Of a stretch of DNA of 64,000 nt, positions 50,551-63,266 are shown in pieces. Where the stretch lies: contig JAXDDX010000012.1 in the NCBI GenBank assembly GCA_034670405.1, positions 1,310,001 to 1,374,000 on the forward strand, read 5' to 3'. The number at the start of each line of letters is the position of its first letter. The stretch's first letter is position 1. A program made the translations under genes and the position numbers. The DNA is from Hoplostethus atlanticus. Lineage: Eukaryota; Chordata; Actinopteri; Trachichthyiformes; Trachichthyidae. The notes beneath the pieces are model-generated. The model saw only the letters and a list, made by a program, of their open reading frames with translations, was not told the DNA's origin and made no database searches.

Positions 50551-52734
50551 TGAGCGCTTTGTTATTACAATAGTGTGTTAATTTTGCTGATACCACTGTT
50601 TTAACAAAGTTTTTTAACATGGCTTCAACATGCAGGCCCATGGAGACCCATCATAAATAGGTGAGTTTGTTTCTCATCCTTGCCTGTTGATATGAAATCC
50701 ATGTTACACTGCAGATGAGTATCTGAAATGATTCTATGTCATGTGTGTGATGTGATTGAGGTAGAATTTGGTGCAAATTGAAGCCGTCCTGGTGTCACAC
50801 TGCGCAATTGGTTGAAAGACAAGACTGCTTCCTATGTCAGCAGTCGTCATGCAGGTTTCAAAATGGTGTTGCAGCACCTCAGAGCACCAGCCACCCTGCA
50901 CAAACCTGCCTCAAAACATTTGACACAGCCAAAACTCAACATTAAGGCATTCAAGCAGCCGTCCATGACCTAAGATTGCGAATCATCGTTTTTCGGCTTT
51001 AGGTGTGCGTCTCGGCTAGGACCTGCATCCTCTCAGAGTGATGTGTAAGGTGATCTGAAGCTGTGCTCCTCCAGTGACTCTGCTGACTCTTTGCTGTTCA
51101 GCAGTAGGTGTAAACAAGTGTGAGCTGACCGGCGATACCTCGGCCATTATCAGGGTTCACTGAGCTCTTGTCTCGGCCCTCTAAAGGCAAATGGAACCAG
51201 TGGAGTGTACAGGGTGCCACCAGGGACAAATGCAAGCATGCATGTACAAACACCCCACACACTTGAACTTTTTTACCTGCTATCTAGTTTACACTAACCA
51301 CACAAGAGCTGAGTATTTGCCAGACTTTGCAAGACTTTGAGGAATCTTTCTAGCTAGTTTTATTGTGTTTTGGGGTTCGACTTTTTGAGTTTCCCATGGC
51401 CCCATTGGGAGACCTCTATCTATGCTCCCTACAAACTGAGAGGTACATAGAGCTTTCAATTGGCATGATGGCAAAAATAAGGCCCAGGTTGAAAATAACC
51501 AGAATTATCCTTTAAGCTAATCTCGCTTTGCATCACTTCCTTTCCAAGTAGTGCATGAAGGGATGTTAGAAAAAGAGGATTAAGACTGTGGAAGAACTTC
51601 TCTCCCTGCCTCGATCACACAGATATAAAGAAGGACCAACAGATTCACTAGGACCGACAGAAACTCAAGAAGAAACAGAAACTCAAAGCAACTGAGGCAG
51701 CAAATACTGCAGTGTTTCCCACAATACCACAATATCGGCACAGCAGCCACAAAATAAAAAGTTGGTCCATGTATAGAAATTTATCTAATGGATCTCTAAG
51801 GCATCACGTAATGTTCTCTGTCACGCCAGAGACTAATCTCACTCAGCTGTTGCTTGTAAACACACATCACTCAACACTCCTCATCTGCTTGAGTGAGGCA
51901 GACGGACAAAGGCAGTCTGACCCCAAAAACCTGATATTGACTCCACTACGGAAGGTAATGGTTAAAGATTTTTCTCCAATATTGAACTTGGGAGCAATAT
52001 TGAACTGTCCTGTCAGGCTTGCCGCTTGTCCCAATGTGTGCATACATCGCCCCACCCCCATCTGCCCATATCCAACAAAAACCAGGAGGAAAGTGGAGAG
52101 GCATTCAGACCACATATGAATCACACGCAAATAAGCCCTGCATCAGTGTGAGCATTAGGCTCAAGTGCTTGCAGTGTTGATGAAAGACCAGATTAACACC
52201 AATCAACCTGAGGTGACACTTTCCACCCTCTATCCGCTCTAGGAGAGGATATCCTGTCTTGCCTGGCTGCTGGCTAGCTGTTGTGCTGATTGGATTAAAT
52301 CAGCTTGGATATAAAGCAGCTCTAGGCTCTGTTGGTGGTGAGGGAGTCCCTGCTCCAACATCCTAGTTAGCCCAACACCACACTGTAAGACAGAGCGAGT
52401 CCTACAAGGTGGCCAGCTGTCCCACTGAGCTTTTTAAAATTACGTTCAACCTTAATATTAACCTAAAACACACTCACATTGGGATCCACATTCACATTGG
52501 GACTTTCAGTTAGCTTTTATTACACTCTATTGCTCAAGTCCAGGAAACATGCCAGGTTATATGTGGCTAAACGTGAATAACCAAATAACAGGTTGATTGT
52601 ACTTGAAAGTGAAAGTTGAAAGTTTAACATGCATATGGTTATATTAGACGTTCTAATAGTGGGAACGAAGAAAGACTTGCTAGATCTGACACGTGGGGAT
52701 TAGTAAGCCTGAATCCTATCCAGGACAGAGAGAA

Positions 52735-52776
52735 GAGGAGGAGGAGGAGGAGGAGGAGGAGGAGGAGGAGGAGGAG
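52735..52776. repeat. (GAG)14 trinucleotide array
   Basis: 42 bp, uninterrupted. Confidence 0.95.
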
Positions 52777-55700
52777 TGGGGCAGGACAGTACTGGTTCAG
52801 TAGAATAGAACAGTTTCATTACACAAGTAAATCAATCGATTCAGGGATACAAAATATTATTTGCAGGTCAAAGATTCAAAGGATTGTGTCCTCAAACATT
52901 TCACTATTCTATAGGCTGATGAAGTAAAATGTTAGAGCACTAACATCTTCAGCACTATATTTGATTTCCCAACATGACAGGGAATATTGACTCATGAAGC
53001 ACGTAGGGCTCTTTCTGGAGGATGACAGCAAGACTAGCCTCAAATGCAACCTCAAATCAGACCATTGTTTCTTCTGCAGTCTACTACTGCGTACTACTAC
53101 TCAGGCCTCTATACATGGAAAAAACAATAGGTAAATGTTCACACTGACCCCCTTTACACCTGGCATGGACATGTGTCCTGGGTGATGAGATTGTAAACAT
53201 ATAAAATAAAGGTGTAAATGCACCCAAGATGCATTGAAGTTGCACTTCCAGGGGTAATGGGAGGAGCATTTAGACACGTTAACAACTAAGAGTAAATGCA
53301 ATGCATCTCCAATCCATATTCAGCAACTATGGAAATAAAACCAAACATTTGTGCAGATCCAACCATGAATGCATGCAAATCAAACAGGTGGCAGGCAGCT
53401 GGGATAGGAACAGACTCGGCAAAAATGGATTGGCAGGACCTTCGTGGATGGGGAACAAGCGAGGCGAGGTGCTTACTGTCAGTTTTAAAGGACGGGAATA
53501 TTATGAGAGTGTGCAGCAACGGAAAAATAAATCCAATTTCAATGTGTACACCAGAGAGACATTTTAATATCAGGTGTAACTGTAATCCAGCTACATCATA
53601 TGAACATACGATACAGACACAAGACAGATGAAAAAGGGGCGGTGTGCTCTCCAATGGTGGATGGTTGGAGACCTCACCCCAGCAGATATCCAGAGGGCTG
53701 TGGGGCTCAAACACCAGAGCATCACCCAGCCTGAAGGGGCAGTGTGTTCCACTGTGGCCGGCTGGCACACAATACCCCTCTGTTCACCGGACGCCGAGTG
53801 GTCCAGCCATCAGCCCCCCCACCCCCTGTCTTTCTTTCCCTTTATCCATTCTCTCTGTATCTATCTTTCCACGTCTCTCCCTCTTTCACTCTGACCATGA
53901 CAGAGGCCACTGATGGTGAGTCAGATTAGTGGCCAGCCACTGAAGGGACAAACTCGAAGCGGGCCGAGAAAGAGCTGCTTTGTTTCAATCTGAGCCCGCT
54001 GACCCAGGAAACAGAGAGGAAGCCAGATGGACGGAAAAAGCAAAGAGCTGTTATAGTGACCAATTGTGTGAGTTTGGGTTTGGGAAAGGAATATGAGATT
54101 GGTAGCACCTTGGTAATTCATGGCATGTATCAGACCAGACCATGCTTTACCTCCAAAAACTCTTAACTCAGAGGTGATGTTTTAAGATAACCTGTCTTTC
54201 TGTCTTTCTGTCCATCTATTTTCTCCATGCCCACACACCACCGTCTCCAGCTGTGCATCAAGGAATCCTGTGGGTTGAGCATGGGATGAGGGCGCTCCAC
54301 GGCTCCCACACAGATGCATCTGATATCCACCTCCCCACCCCCCACATGAACCTCAATACCAAGCATGCTCCATCATTTAACCCTGTCCACCCCCCATCTA
54401 TTGAACCTAGCGTGCTGAAGATACAGGCATTGTAGCAGAGGGAGAACAAATGCCACTCGGCTTGAGCTCGGACGCCCCTCTTCAAACGGATCAGCGTGTC
54501 TTAGAGTAGTGGACAATGACACCAAACCAAGGCTAAACTGGATCAACAGCTTAGGATGATGACGTGTAAAGCTCCTGTCAACTGTTAGGCTAACACATGG
54601 AACCAGAGAAGCCATGGTCCTTTCAGATAGAAGTAGGTTAGGTGCACCATAAACAAACCCACTGACCCAGTGAACCTAGAAACCTCCCCACCCTGCAGAG
54701 TGAATTCTAGTCAAATGCTATCCAAATCTAAACCGACTTGTGTCCAACAAGTGCGCGATGACTCGGTCACCGTCACTACAGTGTACTCCACACACACACA
54801 TCAGTCTGAACCCCAGAAGCCCTCTGATATCAAGGCTCAACAAAGGCACTATAAATATCACACTTTAATTGCACCAGAGCCAAAAAGCTGCACTAAAGAA
54901 GGTCTTTCCACAAGGTTACTCAGCAATTAGTGGTGAGCTAAGAGCTAACATGGCAGAGACGTCTGTCCTTTGATATGTGGGCAACACATGTTTGTCAGCA
55001 GAGGCCGATTGTGGCTGTTCAGATTTGAGAACGCCTCTAGCATCAGGGGCAAAAATGCTTCGGTGGTAAAGCTCTAGGCTCAAATTATGGTTTGCTTTTG
55101 CATTGTCTATACCATCTGATGCCATTAACTTGATGGCAGTCTACATGGACTTGTGTACTGGAATAATGATAGGTGTAACTGGCCTGACATTTGAAATATC
55201 CCAAGCTAAATATCAGCTATGGGAGTCTAACTCTAGTTGGCAGCAGTCTCTACTAAGCAGAAATGATGAGGCTTACGCTTTCCACCAGATATGACAAAAC
55301 CCTATTACTCATTCAGCTGTAATGCTTGGCTAATAGGCCAAGGATTACAACTGAATCACTTACACGCTAGGCCCGCCTGTTAGTGGACTGAGCATAGGCC
55401 ACGGATGGCATGGGGGAGGGTAATGGGCACAGTAAAGCAAAAGAAACTTAATTACATGATATACAGGGCGCAGAGCACACGGTGGGTCTCATTGGTTTAG
55501 ATACCTCAGGAGAGTATCCCCTTGCCTGCCATCATCCAGATTGAATAGCTTTAATCAGATATAAGCCAAGCCATCAGAGAGGGGAGATAGCATAGTGGCT
55601 CTAATAGACTGTTGTGAAGGGGTATTCAGAGTTAAATTGCTCTAATTGCACTCAATGAGCAACAAGGGAATAGAGAGAGAGGGCCTAGTGGTCTAAACAT

Positions 55701-56663
55701 GAATGAATGCCTGTCCAACACATGCACACATGCACACACACACACTTTCAAGTAAGCACAGACAAAAGCATGCATTCACACACACACACCCCCTTTTTGC
55801 CAATCAAACATTTACGTATTTCATAGCGTGCTGGCGGCGCAAATAAAGGCGCAGGGATGTTAAGAGGCGAAAGAAGGGGCAGCCCCCGGGGGCCTTCGGC
55901 CAGAAGGAGGTGGCAGGAGACACAGCAACAAGTGTACAGAGCCACAGCTGACACCACTTGAAACGCCCCGCACACAAAGAGGGGATTTAGCCCAAGAAAA
56001 CTAGCGCTGCTGTCTGGCCCGGGACCCTGCTAACTGACAGAAACCAGGCAGCTAGAGAAAAGCCACCCACCCTCATCAGCACTATTCTGAAGTACTCAAG
56101 GCCGCCACACACCCTCACAAAGACGCCAGCATACCAAAGCACTCATTCTTCCCGGTTTCTTTTTCCCCTGCCTCCTGCCAGTCATCAAAGCCGATGCTTA
56201 CACTTCAGCAAGGTCGAGAGTGGAATAGATATCATGAGCGACACAAGGAAGTGAGTGGCGGTTTTACTGAACACAGCCATCTGTTAGGCCTGTACAGCGA
56301 GTAGTTTACAGGAACTAACCTCGGTAACTGGCAGGTTTACAGGGGTATTTAAAAACATCAGAGAGGTAAACAACACTGGGCCCTCTGCTGGGTCCTTATA
56401 CTTTCTCTCCTCATCGTGTCGGGATGTGCAGGCAAATGTCTCTTCACTGCAGCTAGGGAGTCAAAAGGAGTCACGTGGTGGAAGCAGGATCCATTACCAC
56501 CGTGCAAGGCCTGCAAGCAAGGCAGCAAGAGGGGAAAGGACCGGGGAGCTTATTCTGGACAAACGAGCACAACTGGTTTCAACTTTAGGTCCAGTTCTCC
56601 TGCTGGATTATGCCTACCCCTATTCACTACCCTCTAAAGATGAGGTACTTATGGTTTCTACCT

Positions 56664-56715
56664 TACATTGTACATTACATGATAGGCATTTCGCTGATCC
56701 ATAACAATTTACAAT
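56664..56715 (-). mobile_element. SINE/LINE 3'-tail relic
   Basis: TACATTACATGATAGGCATT, then TCGCTGATCCATAACAATTT and ACAA, is a degenerate inverse copy of the fish SINE/LINE tail also seen at 34356-34430. Confidence 0.4.
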
Positions 56716-57578
56716 GATTGTCCAAGCTCCAGCACACATGGCTTGGCAGGGATTGATTGATTTGGTACCTAATTGGACTTTTCAAATTGAAAGGTTTAAG
56801 TGGGAGAGAAAGATGACACAGTAGTGAATACTGTCCCTCTGTATATGAGCAAAGGCTGTCACAGTGGCAAACTATGAGTAGAGGGAGGGTGGGTGTATTC
56901 TCGTTAGGGTTTAATTACAGTCTCCGGATCTTATTCGACACAGTCAAGTCGCTGTCATGGTCGGCATCAAGAGGTCGTTACGCCCAGGAGGGACGGACAT
57001 CAGTCATCAGGATTGGCGTTCGGTAACCAACCACTCTGAGCACAGAGAATATCAACACCAGCTAAATGAAGGCACCAAGCTTGTGGCCCATTAATACAGC
57101 ACTTGATACTCACCACTGACAGGCCGCAATGTAAAACGCTCGTATGGCTGATCTGTGAACAATAAACACAGACTCCTCTTATGGGCCGAGTGACAAAGGT
57201 GGCAAGAGCAATCAATGTCATTCTTTGTTCAGTTCCTTGTCTTCAAACCTACTGCACTGGGAACATACTTGATATTAATCTGGTTCCTTTATAAAAAAAA
57301 TGATTTTCCACCAACTACTGTACAGCCTACACTACCAACAGAAAGGGCATACGCGTAATGCTCTGTGGTTGCCGTGATTTGTCAGACAGAGCCACAAACA
57401 AGAACCCGGTTAAGCCTATTTTGGTTCAGTTTGCTCCAAGTATGTTAAATAATTCACAGGGCCGCCATAGGGGGAATGGTCATAGTAACGCTAGGCAGGA
57501 ACCATCCGAGGAAAACCCTCATAAATAAACCAGCATGTGACAAATAAGCTTGGCGTCAGTCAGGTGAACCCACTGCTT

Positions 57579-57584
57579 CTCTAT
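57579..57584. repeat. Left 6-bp target-site duplication of the composite element
   Basis: CTCTAT, identical to 58798-58803. Confidence 0.75.
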
Positions 57585-57689
57585 TAGGGCCCTATGGAAT
57601 CCACGATCGCGGAATCGCGGAGGGTTTCACGGAATTGAGACATTAACACGGAATTCTGAATTATCGCGGAATGGCGCGGAATTTGATTC

Positions 57690-57830
57690 AAAGATGTTTT
57701 TTGCTTCAAAAATGGTTACGGACAGCCGTATTTTCATTGTGTATAAATAAACTGCTCACTTTTGCACTTATTTACGTTCTTGGTTTCTACTTTATGTTGC
57801 GCTCCCCGACTCCTAGACCGGGACGTAACA
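57690..57830 (+). repeat. Partial LTR (3' portion) inside the composite element
   Basis: A TATAAATAA word (57742-57750) overlapping AATAAA is followed about 80 nt later by GGGACGTAACA, which ends at 57830 as many fish Ty3/gypsy-type LTRs do (…ACA). A primer-binding site follows five bases later. The left limit of the LTR sequence is a guess because no second LTR is present. Confidence 0.5.
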
Positions 57831-57835
57831 TAAAT

Positions 57836-57849
57836 TGGGGGCTCGTCCG
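57836..57849 (+). promoter_or_regulatory. Primer-binding site like that for tRNA-Pro
   Basis: TGGGGGCTCGTCCG equals the first 14 bases of the classical tRNA-Pro primer-binding sequence of retroelements; the last four bases differ. Its place just after the LTR end supports the reading. Confidence 0.6.
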
Positions 57850-57935
57850 CTCTTTTTTCTGTGATCGCCGATGCTGGGAAGGTTTGGTTATTTTTTGTCT
57901 TTGGTTGGCAGTTGTTCTTTGTGTGGTGGTATAAG

Positions 57936-58277
57936 ATGTCTGAAATGTCATTTAATATGGATGTGTTTGCACAAAATCCCACCCTTGATAAATTAGATAG
58001 ATGCACAAAGGCGGATCTGTTGTTGATCGCTAGTTTGTTTGACATCTCTATTCCTTTAAACGCACGTAAGGTAGAGATCAAAACTTGTGTGGCAGAGCAG
58101 CTGGTGGAGAGGGGTATAGTCGCAAAAGTAAAGCCTCAGCCGGGTACTGCACCTGAGGGTTTGGACGGGGTAGCGGGAGCAGCGGCTGCCGCGGCCACGC
58201 AAGCCATACAGCGATACAGAGAGAAGCTTCAGCAAGTACAAAACGCTGTTGACCGACAAAAGAGAATCCCTCACTGA
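57936..58277 (+). pseudogene. gag-like N-terminal fragment of an LTR retrotransposon
   Basis: A 113-codon open frame begins about 90 nt after the primer-binding site, the normal distance for a gag start. It contains LDKLDRCTKADLLLIA and an AEQLVERGIV segment, resembling the SAP-like N-terminal domain that opens gag proteins of fish Ty3/gypsy-type elements. After an Ala-rich stretch it runs, out of frame, into the hAT-like transposase segment at about 58200 and stops. Capsid, nucleocapsid and pol are absent. An upstream in-frame ATG at 57861 only adds leader sequence. Confidence 0.55.
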
Positions 58278-58347
58278 GGAAAACACAAAGCGCCTAACCA
58301 TCATGTATCACAATGGTGGTGTCAGCCAGAGATGGGGAGAAGCATGA
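58201..58347 (+). pseudogene. hAT-like transposase C-terminal (dimerisation) fragment
   Basis: In the frame overlapping the end of the gag-like ORF the sequence reads ERSFSKYKTLLTDKRESL, then TEENTKRLTIMYHNGG, with a stop at 58345-58347. The spacing of ERSFS, KR..L and the final hydrophobic helix is that of the C-terminal dimerisation region of hAT-type transposases. Only 48 codons are left. It presumably represents the original gene of the element. Confidence 0.5.
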
Positions 58348-58659
58348 ACTTTTAAAGGACATCCCTTTGAAAGAAATTACATTTTACAGTTTTTCTGAAT
58401 TATTTTAAACAAAATTCTTATTTTTTATTATTTAACTATTGAATTATTATTTCGTTATTGCACTGCACTGGCAGTTGAACTGCACTGAACTGCATTGGAC
58501 TGAACTGAATTGAACAAATTAAAAAAAAACAAATAAAACCAAATAAAAAAAACTGCATTGAACTGCACTGGCACTGTTTGCAGATGTACTGTTATTAAAG
58601 TTAGTTAAAAACATAATTTTGTATTGTTTTTTTTTGTTAAATCCGAAGGAAAAAACATT

Positions 58660-58780
58660 AAATCCGAGAAATCCGAAAACAGGAAAATTCAAATCTGAGA
58701 AATCCGAAAACAGGAAAATTCAAATCTGAGAAATCCGAAAACAGGAAAATTCAAATCTGAAAACAGGAAAAGATAAAACG
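58660..58780. repeat. 31-bp tandem repeat inside the right end of the composite element
   Basis: Copies begin near 58660 (partial), 58691, 58722 and 58753, each containing AAATCYGAGAAATCCGAAAA or a shortened form. The word ATCCG is also part of the terminal repeat, so the array may have grown from transposase-binding sites. Confidence 0.75.
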
Positions 58781-58797
58781 GATTTCATAGGGCCCTA

Positions 58798-58803
58798 CTC
58801 TAT
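58798..58803. repeat. Right 6-bp target-site duplication of the composite element
   Basis: CTCTAT, identical to 57579-57584. Confidence 0.75.
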
Positions 58804-59568
58804 GTAAAGCAGTCACTGACGACAAGCTGTACAAGCATGTCTGGAACTGGCTACCGTTCCTTTTAGCTTCAAACAATCAGCTCATATAACCCTACAAACA
58901 GTCGATTCACAAGCTTATGATCAAGGCGTTTTGTGCACCTTCCTAGAGAAACACCTAGGTGTTCTGAATCTTAGGTAAATGCCAAATGAGGTGTGACGTA
59001 ACCAAAACAAGACCACCGCAACCGTACTTTTCTACCAGAGCTTGGCTCAGCATCGCTCACTCAACCTCACTTTAGGACCCCACATGTGTCTAGAGAACAA
59101 TAACAGGGCCTGGCTTACTTTCCCACACCCGTCACTTTAATGCCACTGCCGTTCACTTGGTTCCTCTGCTTTCTCCATCAGACGTCGGCCCGTAGTGAGT
59201 CAGGAGGACAGCATGCGCCCCGCGCGGGGTGAGCGCAGCATTTTATGTACGCTAGCCGGAATCGAATGATGCCAGCGCCGGTGTCTGATGGCTGGCATCT
59301 GCTGGGTGGGCTCATTCCAGCCCAGCACCGCGAGGACTTTAGGGTCCAGAGAGAAACCCTACACCTCCACAGGGCAGGCAGGTTGGAAACAAGACAGTGT
59401 CACTAATAGTGATCCTCTTCCACTGCCACCCTGTCGGAGGCCCTGCTCAGCCACATCACTTTAATCTCTCAGCCTGGGATCAGCACAATGGCTGTAGGCT
59501 CACGAGGCCGTCGCAGACTCGCAATGGAGATTAGTGATACCATGGAGGAAGATGACGATTATGCATTG

Positions 59569-59690
59569 ATGGATGGATGGATGGCTGGAAGAATGAATGG
59601 ATGTAATGGTGGCTAGATGAATGGAAGGGTGGATGGATGGAAAGACAGATGGGTTGACGGGTGCATGGATGGTTGGATGGACAGATGGAT
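59569..59690. repeat. Imperfect GGAT array
   Basis: GGAT/GAAT units with many substitutions, an older counterpart of the array at 36611. Confidence 0.85.
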
Positions 59691-62600
59691 GCCCTGACCT
59701 CTCTGTGCATGCTGCTCAATTCAACATCTGTACCATGATGATGAGTTCCCCAGCTAGCTGTAAGCCACGGCAGATCGACTCTAAGGATGAGCTTGTCTAT
59801 TGATGGCAGATTTGTTCTTACAGTTCTCGGACGCTTGCTTTCAAATGTAATTGTGTCCGGGAAATATATAGAAGACACAACTATCTGGAGATTGTAAACA
59901 AGATGACGTATGAAATGAGATATTTTTGTCTTTACTGTAATGCCTAATTGAAGCTACTGCAACAACGTAGTCGTATTCATATTTCATATGTTACTAAGTT
60001 TAGCCAGAGCTGGTAGTAAAGTAAGCTCACCTAAATATGTCAGCAGTCAGCACTCATGCAGCACCAGATCTGTGGGAAGTGAAGGGAACACTCAACTCTT
60101 GGTGAAGAGACAGAGACCTCAGTCGACACTGGTGAAACAGAGTCGCTATTTAACCTTTCCTCCCATGCTTTGGCTGCTTTCGTTTCTTCTGCACTTAAAA
60201 ACTGGAACGACTGCATTCCTGCCTTGGTGAGCATCCGGATTTGCTGTCACCATACCAAGCATCCATATTTACGGTGAAATCAGTAACAAACATTTGCCTC
60301 TTGTCCAGTGAGGAGGTCATATCATGTGCACGCCCAGCCCCTTGGGTGTTCACACCTCAGACCTCTAGCTCCTTTTTACCCTTGAAATTTTCAAGCCAAA
60401 TGAGCCTTTGGTTGATTTTAGGGGATGGGGAGGAAAAAATTGGAAATTTGTGGTTGACCTAAAGGTTGGGGAGAGTGATGAAAACTCCTTATTTCTTCAG
60501 ACCAGGCAATATCCTGTGATTCTGAGCAAGTTGATGGCAATACAAACTGATGCTTGGGTAAAGCCACTTGAACGCCCTAACAAAGAATAGCCTTACTGCT
60601 GACATGCCGTTATGGAAGCCAAATCTGAGCATTGCCCTTGTCTATGAGCAGCACAATAGGCTGCCAACAGGTTTCTCATAAATGCATGTCAAGCCGTTAC
60701 CATGACAGGAAGCATTTTGTCTCAATCAGCAGGTTGCGCGGGTGAATTCTGGGAGTTGAGCCTTGTGCACATAGCATTCCCAGTTCCCAGACCTCCCTCC
60801 CCCTACTCGGTGACCCTCCACTCCAGGAACAAAACCCGGGGAATGTGAGCTATGCCGAGCTGCAGCCCGGGGACACCTGTTCAGACAACCACGCTGGGCA
60901 AACCCTCCAACACTGGGCCGCAGCATCCAACCCCACCCTGACCTTGGCTGCCTACACACACACACACAGACTTAAGCACCCCACACACAAACCAAGCAAC
61001 CATGTAAACACCTCTGTGCAAGCATGGTCACAGACAGACACGTGTCAGTCCAGCCAAGAGAGTGTTCAGGTCACAACTCGTGGATCTCTACTTGCTGATT
61101 TCTTGTCGGACAAGTAGAAATCAGCAATCTGTAATGAAGCCATCACACCCTCACCATGCATGAGGCTGTTGACCGAACACTGGTACAAGCCAAAGTAATG
61201 AACTAGACTAATTCACTTACAATCACAGACTCCCTGCTTATTTGGAATGAAGGCCTCCCTTTTTCTAGTCAAGATACAAAAGAAGAACTAGGCTATTCCC
61301 AGAGAGAGCAAAGAAGCTGGCCAGAACTGTCTAGAACCCATTGAGGTTTTGTCAGAGTCGACACAGGGCATTGTGCCTCCCCTCCAGAGATTCTCCACCT
61401 TGGCATTCAAATACAGGAGAAAGAAGGTCATCCTGTCTCTGTCTTTCTCTCTTCCTCACAGCCAGAGTGGTGAACCCCAAAAATTTGACTGGCAAACAGG
61501 CAGCCGAGCTCCACATGTATAAATCAGTATTGGCCAACACATTCAAACAAATCTGGATTGAGCATTACGTCAATAACATACTGCATAGCCAACAGTGAAA
61601 ATGTAATTTTGCAGTGCCCTGGCTGATTAGATGAGCAGCAGCAGAGCAACAGGACAGAAGTTGGACTCCCCTCTGTAACGCCACATGCATATCCACATGC
61701 ACAAATAATCTCACAAATGACTGACATCATGCTTTGCAGTCCATCTGCTTCATAATGTCCAACTACACTTGCATTCATGAAGAAGACATATGCAATCTGG
61801 CATTGTCACGAGAAAATATGACTAACTGAAAATAAAGATAATGGCATTTTTAGTACATTTCAATACCTCAACAATGAATTAGGTGTTGCAGTATGACATG
61901 AGTGTGGCTGCCATGTAGAAAAGACTGTTCTGCATCTTTATAAAATACACACAGGTGAAGCTGAGTTGGGATCCAGCCAAAGCCAGCCAAGTGCTGAGCG
62001 TCCCAGTGAGTTGCCAGCTCAGGGGGGTTGGTGCCATCGGCCAGTGACAAGCTCCGTGTCACCATATTTGACTTTGCTGGGCACAGGGGGCTCTGTATTC
62101 CCTCTGGCTATGCAAGATGGCACAATGTGGCTCATCCCGAGTACAGTTCAAAATATGACAATACACAGCATGGTTGGCTTCTGTATACTTTACATTAGTT
62201 ATTATGAAAGTTTGGAATTGTGTCTGGATTATTCCGATAGAAGTCTCAAGGTAAGCATGTTCTACCCCTGCACTGCCTGTGATAACCATTTGACTCTGTA
62301 CATTGTGCATATGCCCTGTCAAGTGCCCATTCCATCATATAGGTGAGGAAAAACATACTGAAAATTGCTCAGTGTGCAACTAGTAAAGACAGCTGAGTTA
62401 GAATGAAAATGTATCACTGTGAAAACCCAGGACTTTTGGTGGTCTGTACATGTACACCCTAGTGGCAATCCAGGTAGGCTGGGGTGAGATGCAGCAGGGG
62501 CTTGGCGTTGTGGGTGTGTACGTGTGTTTCATGGAAATTGAGATTGAAGTACGTTAATGAAGTGGCCTACCTTACAGGTACTTAAGTATTCTTTTCTTTT

Positions 62601-63266
62601 CTTTTTAGGTCTAGGCTGTGTGATTACTAGAAGTCACTGTTCCGCCATAGCCTGTACACTATTAGTATGATAGCTTATTGTAATAATAAAAGCATAATTT
62701 CCCACTTCGTCACTTTCCCACGCAACACTGCATAGAAGAGCTGCGCCAAGTCACACAGAAACAGACAGGATAAAACAGGATGTAATGCGATTTCGAATTC
62801 AAAATAAAAGCAACGAATTTGACAATTTTGGAACAAAAAAATAATGATTCAATACTGGGGTGTAAATAACAAAAACATCGTATCAATATTTTCAGTGAAA
62901 TCGTTATTTTATGTATAGAGTTAAATTGCAGCTGTGAAATAGATTCCAAAGGGATTCTTTTATTGACCATTACGAAAAATACTGCAATAGGCCTAATCCT
63001 ACACTAAATGTAAATGGATAGTTTAAAGTATTGACAAACAAGCATTGTGAATACTATAAGACAGACGGTCCAGGAGGGTGCATGGTATTTGTGTCTTATG
63101 GACAGGAATATACTATTCTTCACTTGGATCCAATGTAACCGTTGCAGCGTATTTCGCCCACAATGGTTTTATTTTGAAAATTCAGACCGGAAAAGCTATG
63201 TTTGATACTCGGTAACTTAACACTGCTATAGATAAGTTAGTAGTGGTACAATGTGTTGATACTCAC

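Larger units (their letters stand above)
57585..58797 (+). mobile_element. Composite DNA transposon carrying LTR, primer-binding site and gag-like pieces
   Basis: The inverted ends TAGGGCCCTATGGAATCC (left) and GGATTTCATAGGGCCCTA (right) differ at one position and are flanked by a 6-bp duplication CTCTAT (57579-57584 and 58798-58803). CGCGGAAT-type words are repeated inside the left end (57610-57685), and a 31-bp tandem repeat lies inside the right end. The interior contains, in order, an LTR end, a tRNA-Pro-like primer-binding site, a gag-like start and a hAT-like transposase C-terminus. The 6-bp duplication does not match the usual 8 bp of hAT; a 6-bp superfamily such as IS3EU is one alternative, but I cannot settle it. 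Confidence 0.8.

Noticed and set aside
57734..58081. 115-residue minus-strand frame inside the composite element
   Set aside because: Shadow of the gag-like frame on the opposite strand.
60040..60590. Pair of opposite frames near 60.0-60.6 kb
   Set aside because: Considered as a retroelement fragment, but neither strand gives a recognisable motif.
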